Part shown: piece by piece, positions 1 through 6,813 of the stretch
Position numbering within the stretch: the first letter of the stretch is position 1
Layout: the number at the start of each line of letters is the position of its first letter
From: Desulfurococcales archaeon
Lineage (GTDB): Archaea > Thermoproteota > Thermoprotei_A > Sulfolobales > Ignisphaeraceae
Length of the DNA: 16,414 nt
Reading direction: 5' to 3'
Assembly (NCBI GenBank): GCA_027066265.1
Contig: JAMOOB010000085.1
Coordinates: 1 to 16,414 of the forward strand
Notes under the pieces: generated by a model
Told to the model about the DNA's origin: nothing
What the model saw: only the letters and a program-made list of their open reading frames with translations
Databases searched by the model: none
Position numbers and translations under genes: made by a program

Positions 1-170
1 CCTCTCTACGAAACTTCCAAGCTCTTCAAATTTTTCTTCGGTTCTCGAGCACGCCTTCCTCGATGTGGAAGTATCGAGCTTCCAAGCATGAGTAGGCTTT
101 CACCACCGCTACCACGTATCTATGCTCGGCTATCGATCCCGATGCTCTTGATCATCGTTGCGTGCAGTAT

Positions 171-1481
171 TCAAAGGATTTCTCGGTCTAGAACAGTCGA
201 GGGAGATCTAACGCCGTAGGTAACGAGAGGTACGAGTGCTATCTCTCCGTTCTCCATCTTCGCAATTTCTAGAACGATATCGCACCAATCCATGTATACG
301 GCTGGAATGGGTTCTCTACGATCGAGGTTGATGTACCTGATGGCGGTGACGCCAATCTTCCTGAGAGCATTTATTGCGTAGGATTCGTATCTGTAGAGAT
401 ACGTTTCGGCGTGTCTGTGTGCGTGGAAGAGCTTCTCTATATCGAGGATGAATAGCAGGTCTATCCCGTACCTAGTGCACAGCTCGATTTCTTCGCGTAT
501 CACGATGTTGGGGCTTATAGCTAGCGGATCGAGGTACTTTACGAAGAGATTCTTCGCAGCGCTACGCTCTTCGGCGACCCTGCGTAGGTATCGAACGTAT
601 CTAGGGTTGTACGTAAGGAATGCGATCCTATACCCTTCCTCTAAGAGCTTCGTCGCGTAGTCGTGAAGCCATCGATAGAAGTTCGTATCGCTGAAGCTGA
701 TCTCCCTACCAACGATAAGAACAGCGGTTCCGGGCTCTATGACGGGTGGAAGCACTTGTCGTAGCCTATCGTTGTCCACGACCAACGGCTTCCTGTCTCT
801 GCGTATCTTCGTCGATGCAACGTGGTTCAGTACGATGATGCCGCTGGAAGAGATTTCGAAGGGTATGGTAGCGAGCTTTATCTCGTGTCCACGGAACTTC
901 TTGAATATCATCGCTCTCTCCAGCACGGTTCGGCAACGGTAGTCGAGCTGGATAACGATGTCGGCAACGTATTCGAGTAGCCTTATATCCGGATCGTTTT
1001 CCTCGAGAATGTCTGCAACCACGACGAGGATTCCCTTGCTTCGAGACGCTAGCTCGTAGAGAACGTTCTGCAGCCATGCTCTCTTGCTTGGATAATCCTT
1101 CAGCAACTTCATGAGCGGAGTCACGCTATCGATCACGACGATGTCGTACCGCTCGAAGTTCTCGGAGATCGTCTTCGATACGTACTCCGCTAGCTCGGGA
1201 ACCCCTGCCATAGGAACCCGAATGATCTTGAGCACACCGTTCCTATCAAGGTACTCGACATCCATTCCGAGGGATCGCATCAAGAGCAAGAGCTTGGTCG
1301 AGTCTTCGTTGAGCGACATGTATAGGATGCGGCTATTCTTGAGACGAGCGTTTCTGTATGCAAGTGATAGAGCGAAGATAGTCTTGCCAGCTCCTGGAGG
1401 TCCCTCGATTAACAGCGTACAGCCTTCATCTATGTAGCCAAACAATTCATCGAGTTCCTCGCATGGAAAATGGTATCCCAT
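171..1481 (-). CDS. KaiC/RadA-like RecA-superfamily ATPase with degenerate second domain
   Basis: 436-residue archaeal RecA-fold ATPase of the KaiC/RAD55/GvpD type. The N-terminal domain has a Walker A motif GPPGAGKT at residues 27-34, a KaiC-like acidic motif (LNEDS, 57-61) and a Walker B strand DIVVID at 113-118. The second half (about 235-436) looks like another RecA-like fold: a strand followed by GREISFSD sits where a P-loop would be but lacks GKT, and LLFILDIEKL resembles a Walker B strand. I infer a double-domain protein in which only the first domain binds ATP. The ATG at 1481 follows a G-rich stretch (GTTCGGGGGT) that may serve as ribosome binding site. It is divergent from the DUF3800 gene, across an intergenic region with a nested hairpin. 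Family members act as regulatory or DNA-associated ATPases; the specific role here cannot be told. Confidence 0.85.
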   Translation of the reverse strand: MGYHFPCEELDELFGYIDEGCTLLIEGPPGAGKTIFALSLAYRNARLKNSRILYMSLNEDSTKLLLLMRSLGMDVEYLDRNGVLKIIRVPMAGVPELAEYVSKTISENFERYDIVVIDSVTPLMKLLKDYPSKRAWLQNVLYELASRSKGILVVVADILEENDPDIRLLEYVADIVIQLDYRCRTVLERAMIFKKFRGHEIKLATIPFEISSSGIIVLNHVASTKIRRDRKPLVVDNDRLRQVLPPVIEPGTAVLIVGREISFSDTNFYRWLHDYATKLLEEGYRIAFLTYNPRYVRYLRRVAEERSAAKNLFVKYLDPLAISPNIVIREEIELCTRYGIDLLFILDIEKLFHAHRHAETYLYRYESYAINALRKIGVTAIRYINLDRREPIPAVYMDWCDIVLEIAKMENGEIALVPLVTYGVRSPSTVLDREIL

Positions 1482-1558
1482 ACCCCCGAACTCCCTAGGG
1501 ATAGCCTACGCTTCGAAATTACTAAACTTTAGAGAAGATGGTTCGAGTAAACTCCCTC

Positions 1559-1607
1559 AGCCCCTACTTCGACCCCCTTATCGGGGGGGCATCCGGGGCT
1601 TCACAGG
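1559..1607. other. nested GC-rich stem-loop, possible structured RNA
   Basis: Outer 6-bp stem AGCCCC (1559-1564) with GGGGCT (1595-1600) encloses an internal loop (8 nt on the left, 7 nt on the right) and an inner 5-bp stem CCCCC (1573-1577) with GGGGG (1583-1587), closed by TTATC. On the plus strand the outer stem is followed two bases later by ACA (1603-1605). It lies between the divergent KaiC-like and DUF3800 genes, upstream of the plus-strand TATA box. The layout superficially recalls an H/ACA guide hairpin, but the upper stem is short and no kink-turn is visible. There is no T-run for a terminator. Confidence 0.35.
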
Positions 1608-1636
1608 TCATCCACGGTAGTATTTGCTTCTCTCCG

Positions 1637-1644
1637 CTTTTATA
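1637..1644 (+). promoter_or_regulatory. TATA box of the DUF3800 gene
   Basis: CTTTTATA is centred about 27 bp before the ATG at 1668. At the archaeal TATA-to-start distance, transcription would begin at or next to the start codon, giving a leaderless mRNA. No Shine-Dalgarno-like sequence precedes the ATG, which agrees. Confidence 0.65.
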
Positions 1645-1667
1645 CCCTTGCTCCTCGAGTTGGTACG

Positions 1668-2225
1668 ATGCTGGTATGCTTTGGTGATGAGAGCGGTGCT
1701 CCGTTGAGATGTTCCTACATGTACATGGCTATACTATGCTTCGAAAAGAGGATCGGATTGGCTTCGGAAAGACATGGATCCGAGCTAGCTTACGAACTCC
1801 GTAGATTGCTATCGCTCGAACGTGCTCGTGAACTCAAGTATAGGCTTCTACGGAAGAGGATACGTAGCTCTGATCTCCTTAACAAGGTTGTAGAGCTTCT
1901 ACGTAGCTACGTAGCTGCATGGATCTGCACATCGATTCACGTAATCGATCCTTCGAAGGCTAGGGTAGAGCTTCTGAGGAAAGGGATCGAGGATCTATCC
2001 CACGTACTTCGCGGTGGAGAGGTGTCGATACTGATTCTAGATGTTCAGAGCATCCATAGTCCTAGGAAGGTGTTTGCAGAGCTTCGTAGGTATGGAAAGG
2101 AGTTGGGGATAACGATTCGTAGGATAGAGATGAGGTCGAGTAGCGTCGTGGATGGTATCCAGCTAGCGGATCTCTTGGCTGGTCTCTGTAGGGATGGCTT
2201 GGTAGCTAAGGTTTTTCGTGGTTAG
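1668..2225 (+). CDS. DUF3800 family protein, predicted RNase H-like nuclease
   Basis: 185 residues with the two hallmark ends of DUF3800: an N-terminal strand leading into DESG (D7, E8) and a C-terminal GIQLADLLAG block (residues 163-172, D168). A central strand SILILDVQS supplies a further acidic residue. These acidic positions resemble a metal-binding RNase H-like active site, so a nuclease activity is plausible, but the family has no well-established biochemical role. The start is the ATG at 1668, at the right distance from a TATA box for a leaderless message. The next gene, dtdA, starts 17 bp downstream, so the two are probably co-transcribed. DUF3800 genes are often accessory or linked to mobile and defence loci; here it sits with a housekeeping gene and has similar codon habits to its neighbours. 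Confidence 0.8.
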   Translation: MLVCFGDESGAPLRCSYMYMAILCFEKRIGLASERHGSELAYELRRLLSLERARELKYRLLRKRIRSSDLLNKVVELLRSYVAAWICTSIHVIDPSKARVELLRKGIEDLSHVLRGGEVSILILDVQSIHSPRKVFAELRRYGKELGITIRRIEMRSSSVVDGIQLADLLAGLCRDGLVAKVFRG

Positions 2226-2242
2226 CACCGACTATCGGTGAG

Positions 2243-3073
2243 GTGCTTGCGTTGATAGGAATCGCGTACTCTCGAAGCGATCCAGCTAGCCTCGGAGCTG
2301 CCAAGATCGTTCTGGAAGAACTTCGTTGCCGTGCTACCGGTAAGGATCTCTACAGATGCGAGGAGCTAGACGTGTACGTGATAGGCATGGATGTGGACGT
2401 GGTGTACATGGACGATCTCGAGAAGTTCTCGAGCGTGGTGGATACCTTCGTCGTTCTGTCTAGGCATAGCAGCGCTTCGAGGATACCCATCCTCAGCGTA
2501 CATACCCCTGGGAATCCGGGTCCCGAAGCTAGGTACGGTGGAAAGCCGTGGGAACTCGCGTTCTCGAACCCAGTACTCGGTTGGTTGATCCTTAGGGAGC
2601 TGGCTAGGCTACGCGATGAGGAGAAGCTCGAGGATGTCGACGTCGTTTACGAGGCTACGCACCACGGACCTACATCGATATCGAAACCCGTTACCTTTGC
2701 AGAGATCGGTAGCTCCGAGGATAGGTGGAACGATCCTAGAATGCATCGAGTACTAGCAACCGCAGTACTCGAAGCTATTCGTAGATACCTAGCCGGTGGA
2801 GAGACGTGTATCGAAACCGTTGGTTTCGGAGGACCGCACTACGAGAAGATCTTCACGTCTAGAGCTCTGAAGTACGGCGAGTGCTACGGCCACATCATCG
2901 CGAAGTACGTTCTCAACGACCTAGATGGAGCGGGGTTGGAGAGAGTTGCTAGGCTAGCGATTGAAAGAACTCTGAATGCGAGGAAAGTCGTTCTCGAGAA
3001 GCTTAGATCGGATGCGAGGAAGGTGATTAGGAAGGTAGCCGAAGAACTTGGTCTAGAGGTAGAGACGCTCTGA
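2243..3073 (+). CDS. dtdA: D-aminoacyl-tRNA deacylase (DTD2 type)
   Basis: 276-residue archaeal/plant-type D-aminoacyl-tRNA deacylase (GEK1/DTD2 family), which hydrolyses D-amino acids from mischarged tRNA and so guards translation in the cytoplasm. The family blocks are all present in order: SVHTPGNPG (85-93), EATHHGPT (137-144), FAEIGSSE, GFGGPHY (194-200) and YGHI (215-218). The conserved His residues in these blocks are intact. The length matches the family. I take the GTG at 2243 as start: it is directly preceded by GGTGA, a good ribosome-binding sequence, and leads straight into the first beta strand (LALIGIAYS). The gene follows DUF3800 by 17 bp and is probably in one operon with it. 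The C-terminal Lys/Arg-rich helix is typical of archaeal members. Confidence 0.95.
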   Translation: MLALIGIAYSRSDPASLGAAKIVLEELRCRATGKDLYRCEELDVYVIGMDVDVVYMDDLEKFSSVVDTFVVLSRHSSASRIPILSVHTPGNPGPEARYGGKPWELAFSNPVLGWLILRELARLRDEEKLEDVDVVYEATHHGPTSISKPVTFAEIGSSEDRWNDPRMHRVLATAVLEAIRRYLAGGETCIETVGFGGPHYEKIFTSRALKYGECYGHIIAKYVLNDLDGAGLERVARLAIERTLNARKVVLEKLRSDARKVIRKVAEELGLEVETL

Positions 3074-3177
3074 TGCGGGTAGCGTGGAGAGCGGTAGGCG
3101 GATCGATACGTGTAGCGCTATGCATCGTGCTGTGGTTGTATCAGTGTATTCGTTGACGAGGGTGGCGGAGATTCGTA

Positions 3178-3184
3178 GCTATAA
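3178..3184 (+). promoter_or_regulatory. possible TATA box of the phosphatase-HD gene
   Basis: GCTATAA is centred about 24 bp before the ATG at 3205, which would give a leaderless transcript. No ribosome-binding sequence precedes that ATG. The element is short and AT-poor on its flanks, so the call is tentative. Confidence 0.35.
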
Positions 3185-3204
3185 CTCTGTTACCGAACGA
3201 GCTG

Positions 3205-4251
3205 ATGGGAGCGGCGTTGTATAGGTACGTCGATGGTAACGTAGCTATAGCCCCTACCCCAAGCATTGAGGAGCTAGGTCCGTTATCGAGTAGATTCAAG
3301 CTTGTCGTGATCCTCGTAGACGAAGAGGAAGCAGGGTATCCACGTAGTTTGTGGAAGAGGTACGGAGTCGAAACGGTATACGAACCCATACCTGCTCTGC
3401 AGGGAATCGAGATACCTAGACTCCATCGCATCGTGAAGAAGATCGCGAACTTCGTTGCGAAAGGACGAGGCGACGTACTGATACACTGCTTCGCTGGTAG
3501 AGGTCGTAGTGGTATGGTTGCTGCTGCCTACCTAGCCTACCGTTACGGTCTCGATGGGCGTAAAGCCATCGAGTTCGTTAGGCAACGAGTACCGGGAGCA
3601 ATCGAGACAAGGGATCAGGAAGCTGTTGTCGAAACGTACGCTTACCTTCTCCGAATGCTCGGCTACGAAGCTCTCGATGCAGTCGTAGCTCTAGGCAACC
3701 GTTTCGAATGGGGTTCGAGAGATGATGGTGCTAGGCACGCAACCGCTGTAACGATCTTCGCTACGAGGTTCCTCAACGCTCTATCCACCGAGTTAGGCAT
3801 CGATAGAGATGGTGCCGTAGCTATGTTGATAGCTTCGCTGCTCCACGACGTAGGTAGAGCTCTTGGAGAACCGCACCACGAATACTCCTACAGAGCGATA
3901 CTCGGCTCCGAAGAGCTTCGCGTACTTCCCCGCAACATCGTGGAGCTCGCGGCGTTGATAGCTCTACACCATAGAGAGTCTACGGATCCTAGAAACGATT
4001 CGCGAACAGCATCATATCGAAACATCGTGTTGCCGTTGATAGGGATCGTACGCACGGCCAACGCTCTAGACGCATTGCATAGGTGGAGCGTTGCAGACGT
4101 AGCGCTCGAGCTACGTAGCTCTCGAATAGTGGTAAAAGCTTTCTGTAGAGATAGCGTCGATGGATGTAGCTACGAGGTGAGCAATGCTTATAGAAGAAGC
4201 GTTCTGCTGAGAGAAACCCTTGCTAGAGACATCTACATCGTATGCAGCTAG
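3205..4251 (+). CDS. protein tyrosine/dual-specificity phosphatase fused to HD phosphohydrolase domain
   Basis: 348 residues in two domains. Residues 1 to about 155 form a small cysteine phosphatase: the P-loop signature HCFAGRGRSG (94-103) gives nucleophile C95 and R101, followed by the PGAIETRDQ block typical of archaeal/crenarchaeal PTPs. Residues about 165-348 form an HD domain: H178, the HD pair H214-D215 in LLHDVGR, PHHE (223-226), ALHH (253-256) and VRTANALDAL (282 onwards), resembling the HD domain of Ppx/GppA-type enzymes. Crenarchaeal PTPs known to me are about 160-residue single-domain enzymes, so this is a natural fusion that could couple dephosphorylation of a protein with hydrolysis of a phosphorylated small molecule. 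An in-frame TGA at 3154 and no alternative start codon support the ATG at 3205. Its 3' end overlaps a doubtful small ORF by 10 bp. Confidence 0.9.
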   Translation: MGAALYRYVDGNVAIAPTPSIEELGPLSSRFKLVVILVDEEEAGYPRSLWKRYGVETVYEPIPALQGIEIPRLHRIVKKIANFVAKGRGDVLIHCFAGRGRSGMVAAAYLAYRYGLDGRKAIEFVRQRVPGAIETRDQEAVVETYAYLLRMLGYEALDAVVALGNRFEWGSRDDGARHATAVTIFATRFLNALSTELGIDRDGAVAMLIASLLHDVGRALGEPHHEYSYRAILGSEELRVLPRNIVELAALIALHHRESTDPRNDSRTASYRNIVLPLIGIVRTANALDALHRWSVADVALELRSSRIVVKAFCRDSVDGCSYEVSNAYRRSVLLRETLARDIYIVCS

Positions 4252-4442
4252 ATCTCTACGAACTACGCAACGATTCTACATCGATACGCAAGCCCAAACC
4301 CGCCGTCCGTAGCACACAATCTAGTCAACGCAGTAGTGCGAGCTCCTACGAGGATCCAAAAGAACGGATTGAAAAAGCTCTTCGAGGCTACGAAGATTCT
4401 TCCTCCTTAACGAACCTTCTCTACAAGCCCTGCCTCGGTTAG
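4242..4442 (+). CDS. doubtful small hypothetical protein
   Basis: 66-codon ORF whose ATG lies inside the last codons of the phosphatase-HD gene (10-bp overlap), as expected for a translationally coupled gene. The middle is Ser/Arg/Lys-rich and low in complexity; residues about 37-55 (YEDPKERIEKALRGYED) could form an amphipathic helix. The last 36 bp overlap the 3' end of the convergent PqqD-like gene. I recognise no family. It may equally be an empty 155-bp gap between two convergent genes. Confidence 0.3.
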   Translation: MQLDLYELRNDSTSIRKPKPAVRSTQSSQRSSASSYEDPKERIEKALRGYEDSSSLTNLLYKPCLG

Positions 4443-4691
4443 CCTATCGATGATCTCTACGACGGCGCGGTAGATCTCTTCCTTGTCTAGCTCCGAACCA
4501 GCGTTCTGCACTATGTTCTCCACGATCGTACCCACGCTAGTCCTGCCATCGCATAGCGACCACACGAAGTATACGGCCGGAGATAGCGCGTAGACACGCT
4601 CTTCATCTAGCTCCACAACGAAGTTACCGCGATCGATTCCTAGCTCCGTACCCTTCCTAGCGTAAACCTCGTTCCATCGCTCGTACATCAT
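4407..4691 (-). CDS. PqqD-like protein (RiPP recognition element fold)
   Basis: 94 residues. The core pattern is that of PqqD: an N-terminal beta region (FVVELDEERVYALSPAVYF), then WSLCDGRTSVGTIVENI (44-60) with the hallmark CDG (47-49), a helix, and a C-terminal EEIYRAVVEIIDRLTEAGLV winged-helix end. PqqD-type domains bind leader peptides of ribosomally made, post-translationally modified peptides and hand them to radical-SAM or other enzymes. No such enzyme or precursor is seen in the window. It starts 2 bp after the ssb stop codon, so it is surely co-transcribed with ssb and perhaps translationally coupled. Two ATGs in tandem (4686-4691) could both start translation. Function in this context is unknown. 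Confidence 0.8.
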   Translation of the reverse strand: MMYERWNEVYARKGTELGIDRGNFVVELDEERVYALSPAVYFVWSLCDGRTSVGTIVENIVQNAGSELDKEEIYRAVVEIIDRLTEAGLVEKVR

Positions 4692-4693
4692 CG

Positions 4694-5140
4694 CTACCTA
4701 CCTCTCTTACCTCTACGCCTTCCGAAACCCCTTCTCCCAGAGGTACTCGATCTAGGCTTAGCATAGCTTGGAGGTACCTCTGGGTACTCCTCCGGAACGC
4801 TCTCGGCATCGACTACAGCATCGTCGTCCAGCCTCGTAACCGTGCTACTCCTACCTATGTTGAGCTGTACCTCGCCTCGGTACAGCGATACCCATGCACC
4901 ACGAATCTCAGCAACATCGCCAACAGCAAGGGAAGCAGCTTTCGATCCCCACGCCACTAGCTTTACCCTACCCGTCTCGTCGCCAACGATGTACTCACCA
5001 ATCGTTCTCTCGCCACTACGAGTCCTAATGCTTCGGATCCCAAGGCTTTCGAGAACCCTTACCACAACGCTAGCGTTCTCCATACCGGGTCTAAGCTCCT
5101 TCACCTTGACCAGGGATTCGAGGTTTCGAGATCCAGACAT
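4694..5140 (-). CDS. ssb: crenarchaeal single-stranded DNA-binding protein (one OB fold)
   Basis: 148 residues, closely patterned on Sulfolobus SSB. Residues about 8-108 are one OB fold: VKELRPGMENASVVVRVLE opens the barrel, followed by RTRSGERTIGEYIVGDETG and VKLVAWG, then an AWVSLYRGEVQLNIG strand pair. The conserved aromatic residues of the binding face (W64, W83, Y87 by rough count) are present. The tail from about 110 has an acidic/Pro linker and ends in a basic Gly/Arg-rich stretch (GRRGFGRRRGKRGR) instead of the acidic tip of bacterial SSB. It binds and protects single-stranded DNA in replication, repair and transcription. The promoter is a strong TATA box about 55 bp upstream, with an 11-bp inverted repeat on its far side. 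The PqqD-like gene follows after 2 bp. Confidence 0.95.
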   Translation of the reverse strand: MSGSRNLESLVKVKELRPGMENASVVVRVLESLGIRSIRTRSGERTIGEYIVGDETGRVKLVAWGSKAASLAVGDVAEIRGAWVSLYRGEVQLNIGRSSTVTRLDDDAVVDAESVPEEYPEVPPSYAKPRSSTSGRRGFGRRRGKRGR

Positions 5141-5189
5141 CTCGCATCGAACTCGGGAACTCAGTTGTGAGAATCCTTAGCGCTAGAAC

Positions 5190-5199
5190 CTTTATAAAG
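5190..5199 (-). promoter_or_regulatory. TATA box of the ssb-pqqD-like operon
   Basis: On the minus strand CTTTATAAAG is centred about 55 bp before the ssb ATG, predicting a leader of roughly 28 nt. TTTATAAA is symmetrical, so it could also fire toward the plus strand, but no convincing plus-strand gene starts within reach. Confidence 0.65.
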
Positions 5200-5205
5200 T
5201 TTGCG

Positions 5206-5234
5206 CATCTCTTCAAAACGTTGTTGAAGAGATG
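5206..5234. repeat. 11-bp perfect inverted repeat upstream of the ssb TATA box
   Basis: CATCTCTTCAA (5206-5216) and TTGAAGAGATG (5224-5234) are perfect reverse complements separated by 7 bp (AACGTTG). In the direction of ssb transcription the repeat ends about 7 bp before the TATA box, the position of an activator or BRE-adjacent operator. It also lies about 64 bp past the stop codon of the ferritin-like gene, so an RNA hairpin at that gene's 3' end is the alternative. Confidence 0.6.
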
Positions 5235-5297
5235 AACGATCTCGACACATCGACTCCGAGACGCGTTTTCAGAGAGTTGAGATCGATCGAGGCATCG

Positions 5298-5579
5298 CTA
5301 AGAATGCTCCTCGACTTCCCTAGCCCCCTCTTCCAATGCTTTCGCTTGCTCTCCATCTACCTTCCTGAGGAGCGTCATCAGCTCCCCTACGTGTACCTTC
5401 TCCTCCCTAGCGATGTCTAGGAGAACACGCTTCGCTTCCGGATCATCGACTGCGTTGGCTAGCTGGATGTAGAGGTTTATAGCATCGAGCTCGCCCACGA
5501 TCGCAAGCCTAAGTGCCTGCGCTAAGCCCTCCCTATCGAGCTTCCTTCCATAGATATCGAGAGGGTTCTTCGAGAGCAT
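5298..5579 (-). CDS. encapsulated-ferritin-like (EncFtn family) protein
   Basis: 93 residues, half the length of a classical ferritin, with a two-helix antiparallel design. The first helix holds E30 and Y37 (GELDAINLYIQLA); the second holds E60, H63 and E66 (REEKVHVGEL). The spacing Glu-30-Glu-3-His with Tyr 7 after the first Glu is the same as in the known encapsulated ferritins (E32, E62, H65, Y39 in Rhodospirillum rubrum), whose decamers build the iron ferroxidase centre between subunits. The predicted job is iron oxidation or storage. The C-terminus is an acidic helix ending EEHS and shows no obvious encapsulin-targeting peptide; no encapsulin shell gene is in the window. The start ATG has a G-rich GGTAGGGGA about 8 bp before it. 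Alternative: another short rubrerythrin-like protein. Confidence 0.8.
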   Translation of the reverse strand: MLSKNPLDIYGRKLDREGLAQALRLAIVGELDAINLYIQLANAVDDPEAKRVLLDIAREEKVHVGELMTLLRKVDGEQAKALEEGAREVEEHS

Positions 5580-5734
5580 AGATGCGTCCCCTACCTCTAC
5601 GTGCTTAGCATGGTAAAGAGTCGTCGAGCCGGCGATGGGTACGGAGAGCGTGGAACCATCGTCGTGGATACGGTTCTCTGCGTAAGATCTTCAAAACCTT
5701 GCGAAGCGTATCGCGTCTCGGTTGGGGGATCTCG

Positions 5735-6733
5735 GTGTTTAGAGACTACGTGATTAGGCTTCCCGAGATAGGTAGGGAGATCTACTTCGTTGATCGTGAG
5801 GTAGAGCTTGCACAGCTCGAGCAGATGGCTCTGCATGGATACGTGTTCCCGGTAGCTATCTATGGTCCGGAGGGGTGCGGTAAGACAACGCTTCTACGGT
5901 GTTTCTTCGATGCTATACGTAGAAGGAATGGGAATACGGTGGCTATCTACATCGATGCTCTCGAAGAGAACGATATTCGTCGAGCACTCCATAGCTCGAT
6001 CGAAGAGCTGTGGAACGTTGTTGAGGTATCGCTGCAGTTCCTACCCGTAGGTACTCAGCTTGCTAGGAGCATCGTTGCGATGCTTAGGAAGCTACACGAG
6101 AAGGTGCCTCTTCGTGGAAAGAACGTTGTTGTGATCGTAGACGATGTTTATCGAGCTATAGGTTTGGAGAACGTTGATAGGTACACCAAATCGTTGTACG
6201 AATCGATAGACTATCTCCATAGGTACATGGATGTAGGGAAGGTGTTGATACTCCTAACTACGTCGGAAGGTGTTTCGAAGAGGGAACTCCATAGACATAC
6301 CTACGTACACGTATACATGCTGTGGAACCTACCTAGGGAAGGATTCGAGGAACTCGTTCAACAGCTCGAACCGCCTAGGAATATCGATACCGATACGTTG
6401 TGGAGGTTGACGGGAGGTAATCCACGGGCATTGATAGAGTTGGCGAGGCTTGGTTGGAGCATTGGGTTGTGGAGAGCGAGGATCTTCGAGGATAGGATAC
6501 GTAGAGTCCTCAACCTAGTCGATAGGGATAGGCTTAAGTCTCTAGCCGAGGATCCAGACAGCGATTGGAGAACGGCTGAGTTGCTGGAGGAGATGGGGTT
6601 GATGATAGAGCTGAAACGCGTTCTTGTCCTTGGACGTGCACCGGATCCAGATCCCGAGCTAGGGATAGGAAGAGATTGGGCGTGGCAGCTACCCGTGTAC
6701 AGAGATCTCTTGCTGGAAGCACTACGTAGGTAG
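5735..6733 (+). CDS. archaeal-type P-loop ATPase (ATPase_2/STAND-like)
   Basis: 332 residues from the chosen start. The protein opens with FVDREVELAQLEQM, the usual lead-in of the archaeal ATPase family (pfam ATPase_2), then a Walker A motif GPEGCGKTT (44-52) and a Walker B strand VVVIVDD (131-137), followed by LTTSEG as a sensor-1-like strand and LTGGNPRALIELARLG as the GxP (sensor-2-like) motif. The C-terminal third looks like a winged-helix region. Such proteins are cytoplasmic NTPase switches of mostly unknown target, common in hyperthermophilic archaea. An in-frame TTG at 5699 would add 12 residues; I prefer the GTG at 5735 because GGGGGAT lies about 5 bp before it. It is divergent from the EncFtn-like gene. 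Confidence 0.85.
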   Translation: MFRDYVIRLPEIGREIYFVDREVELAQLEQMALHGYVFPVAIYGPEGCGKTTLLRCFFDAIRRRNGNTVAIYIDALEENDIRRALHSSIEELWNVVEVSLQFLPVGTQLARSIVAMLRKLHEKVPLRGKNVVVIVDDVYRAIGLENVDRYTKSLYESIDYLHRYMDVGKVLILLTTSEGVSKRELHRHTYVHVYMLWNLPREGFEELVQQLEPPRNIDTDTLWRLTGGNPRALIELARLGWSIGLWRARIFEDRIRRVLNLVDRDRLKSLAEDPDSDWRTAELLEEMGLMIELKRVLVLGRAPDPDPELGIGRDWAWQLPVYRDLLLEALRR

Positions 6734-6813
6734 ATCCATGTACGTGCCTACCCATGGTTCCGAGAACGTATCTAGGCAAGGCGTAACCGTCTAGCTATCG
6801 GGTAGCTCGCGGT

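Noticed and set aside
1..170. Possible gene start downstream of the KaiC-like gene on the minus strand
   Set aside because: Short protein-like runs occur in all three minus frames (for example an 11-codon ORF from an ATG at about 153), but each stops quickly and none has a supported start, so no gene is called.
766..1077. Minus-strand Arg-rich ORF of 103 codons inside the KaiC-like gene
   Set aside because: Extreme Arg content and full overlap with a clear ATPase mark it as an out-of-frame shadow.
3073..3156. 27-codon ORF overlapping the dtdA stop as TGATG, with a hydrophobic end
   Set aside because: The stop-start overlap is attractive, but there is no well-placed ribosome-binding sequence, no family resemblance, and such short ORFs are expected by chance.
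3700..3730. GTTTCGAATGG..TTCGAG, like a tRNA T-loop
   Set aside because: It lies inside the phosphatase-HD coding region, and no cloverleaf can be built around it.
5232..5420. Plus-strand ORF of 62 codons after the ssb promoter
   Set aside because: Two thirds of it is antisense to the EncFtn-like gene and the ATG is part of the inverted repeat; it is taken as a shadow.
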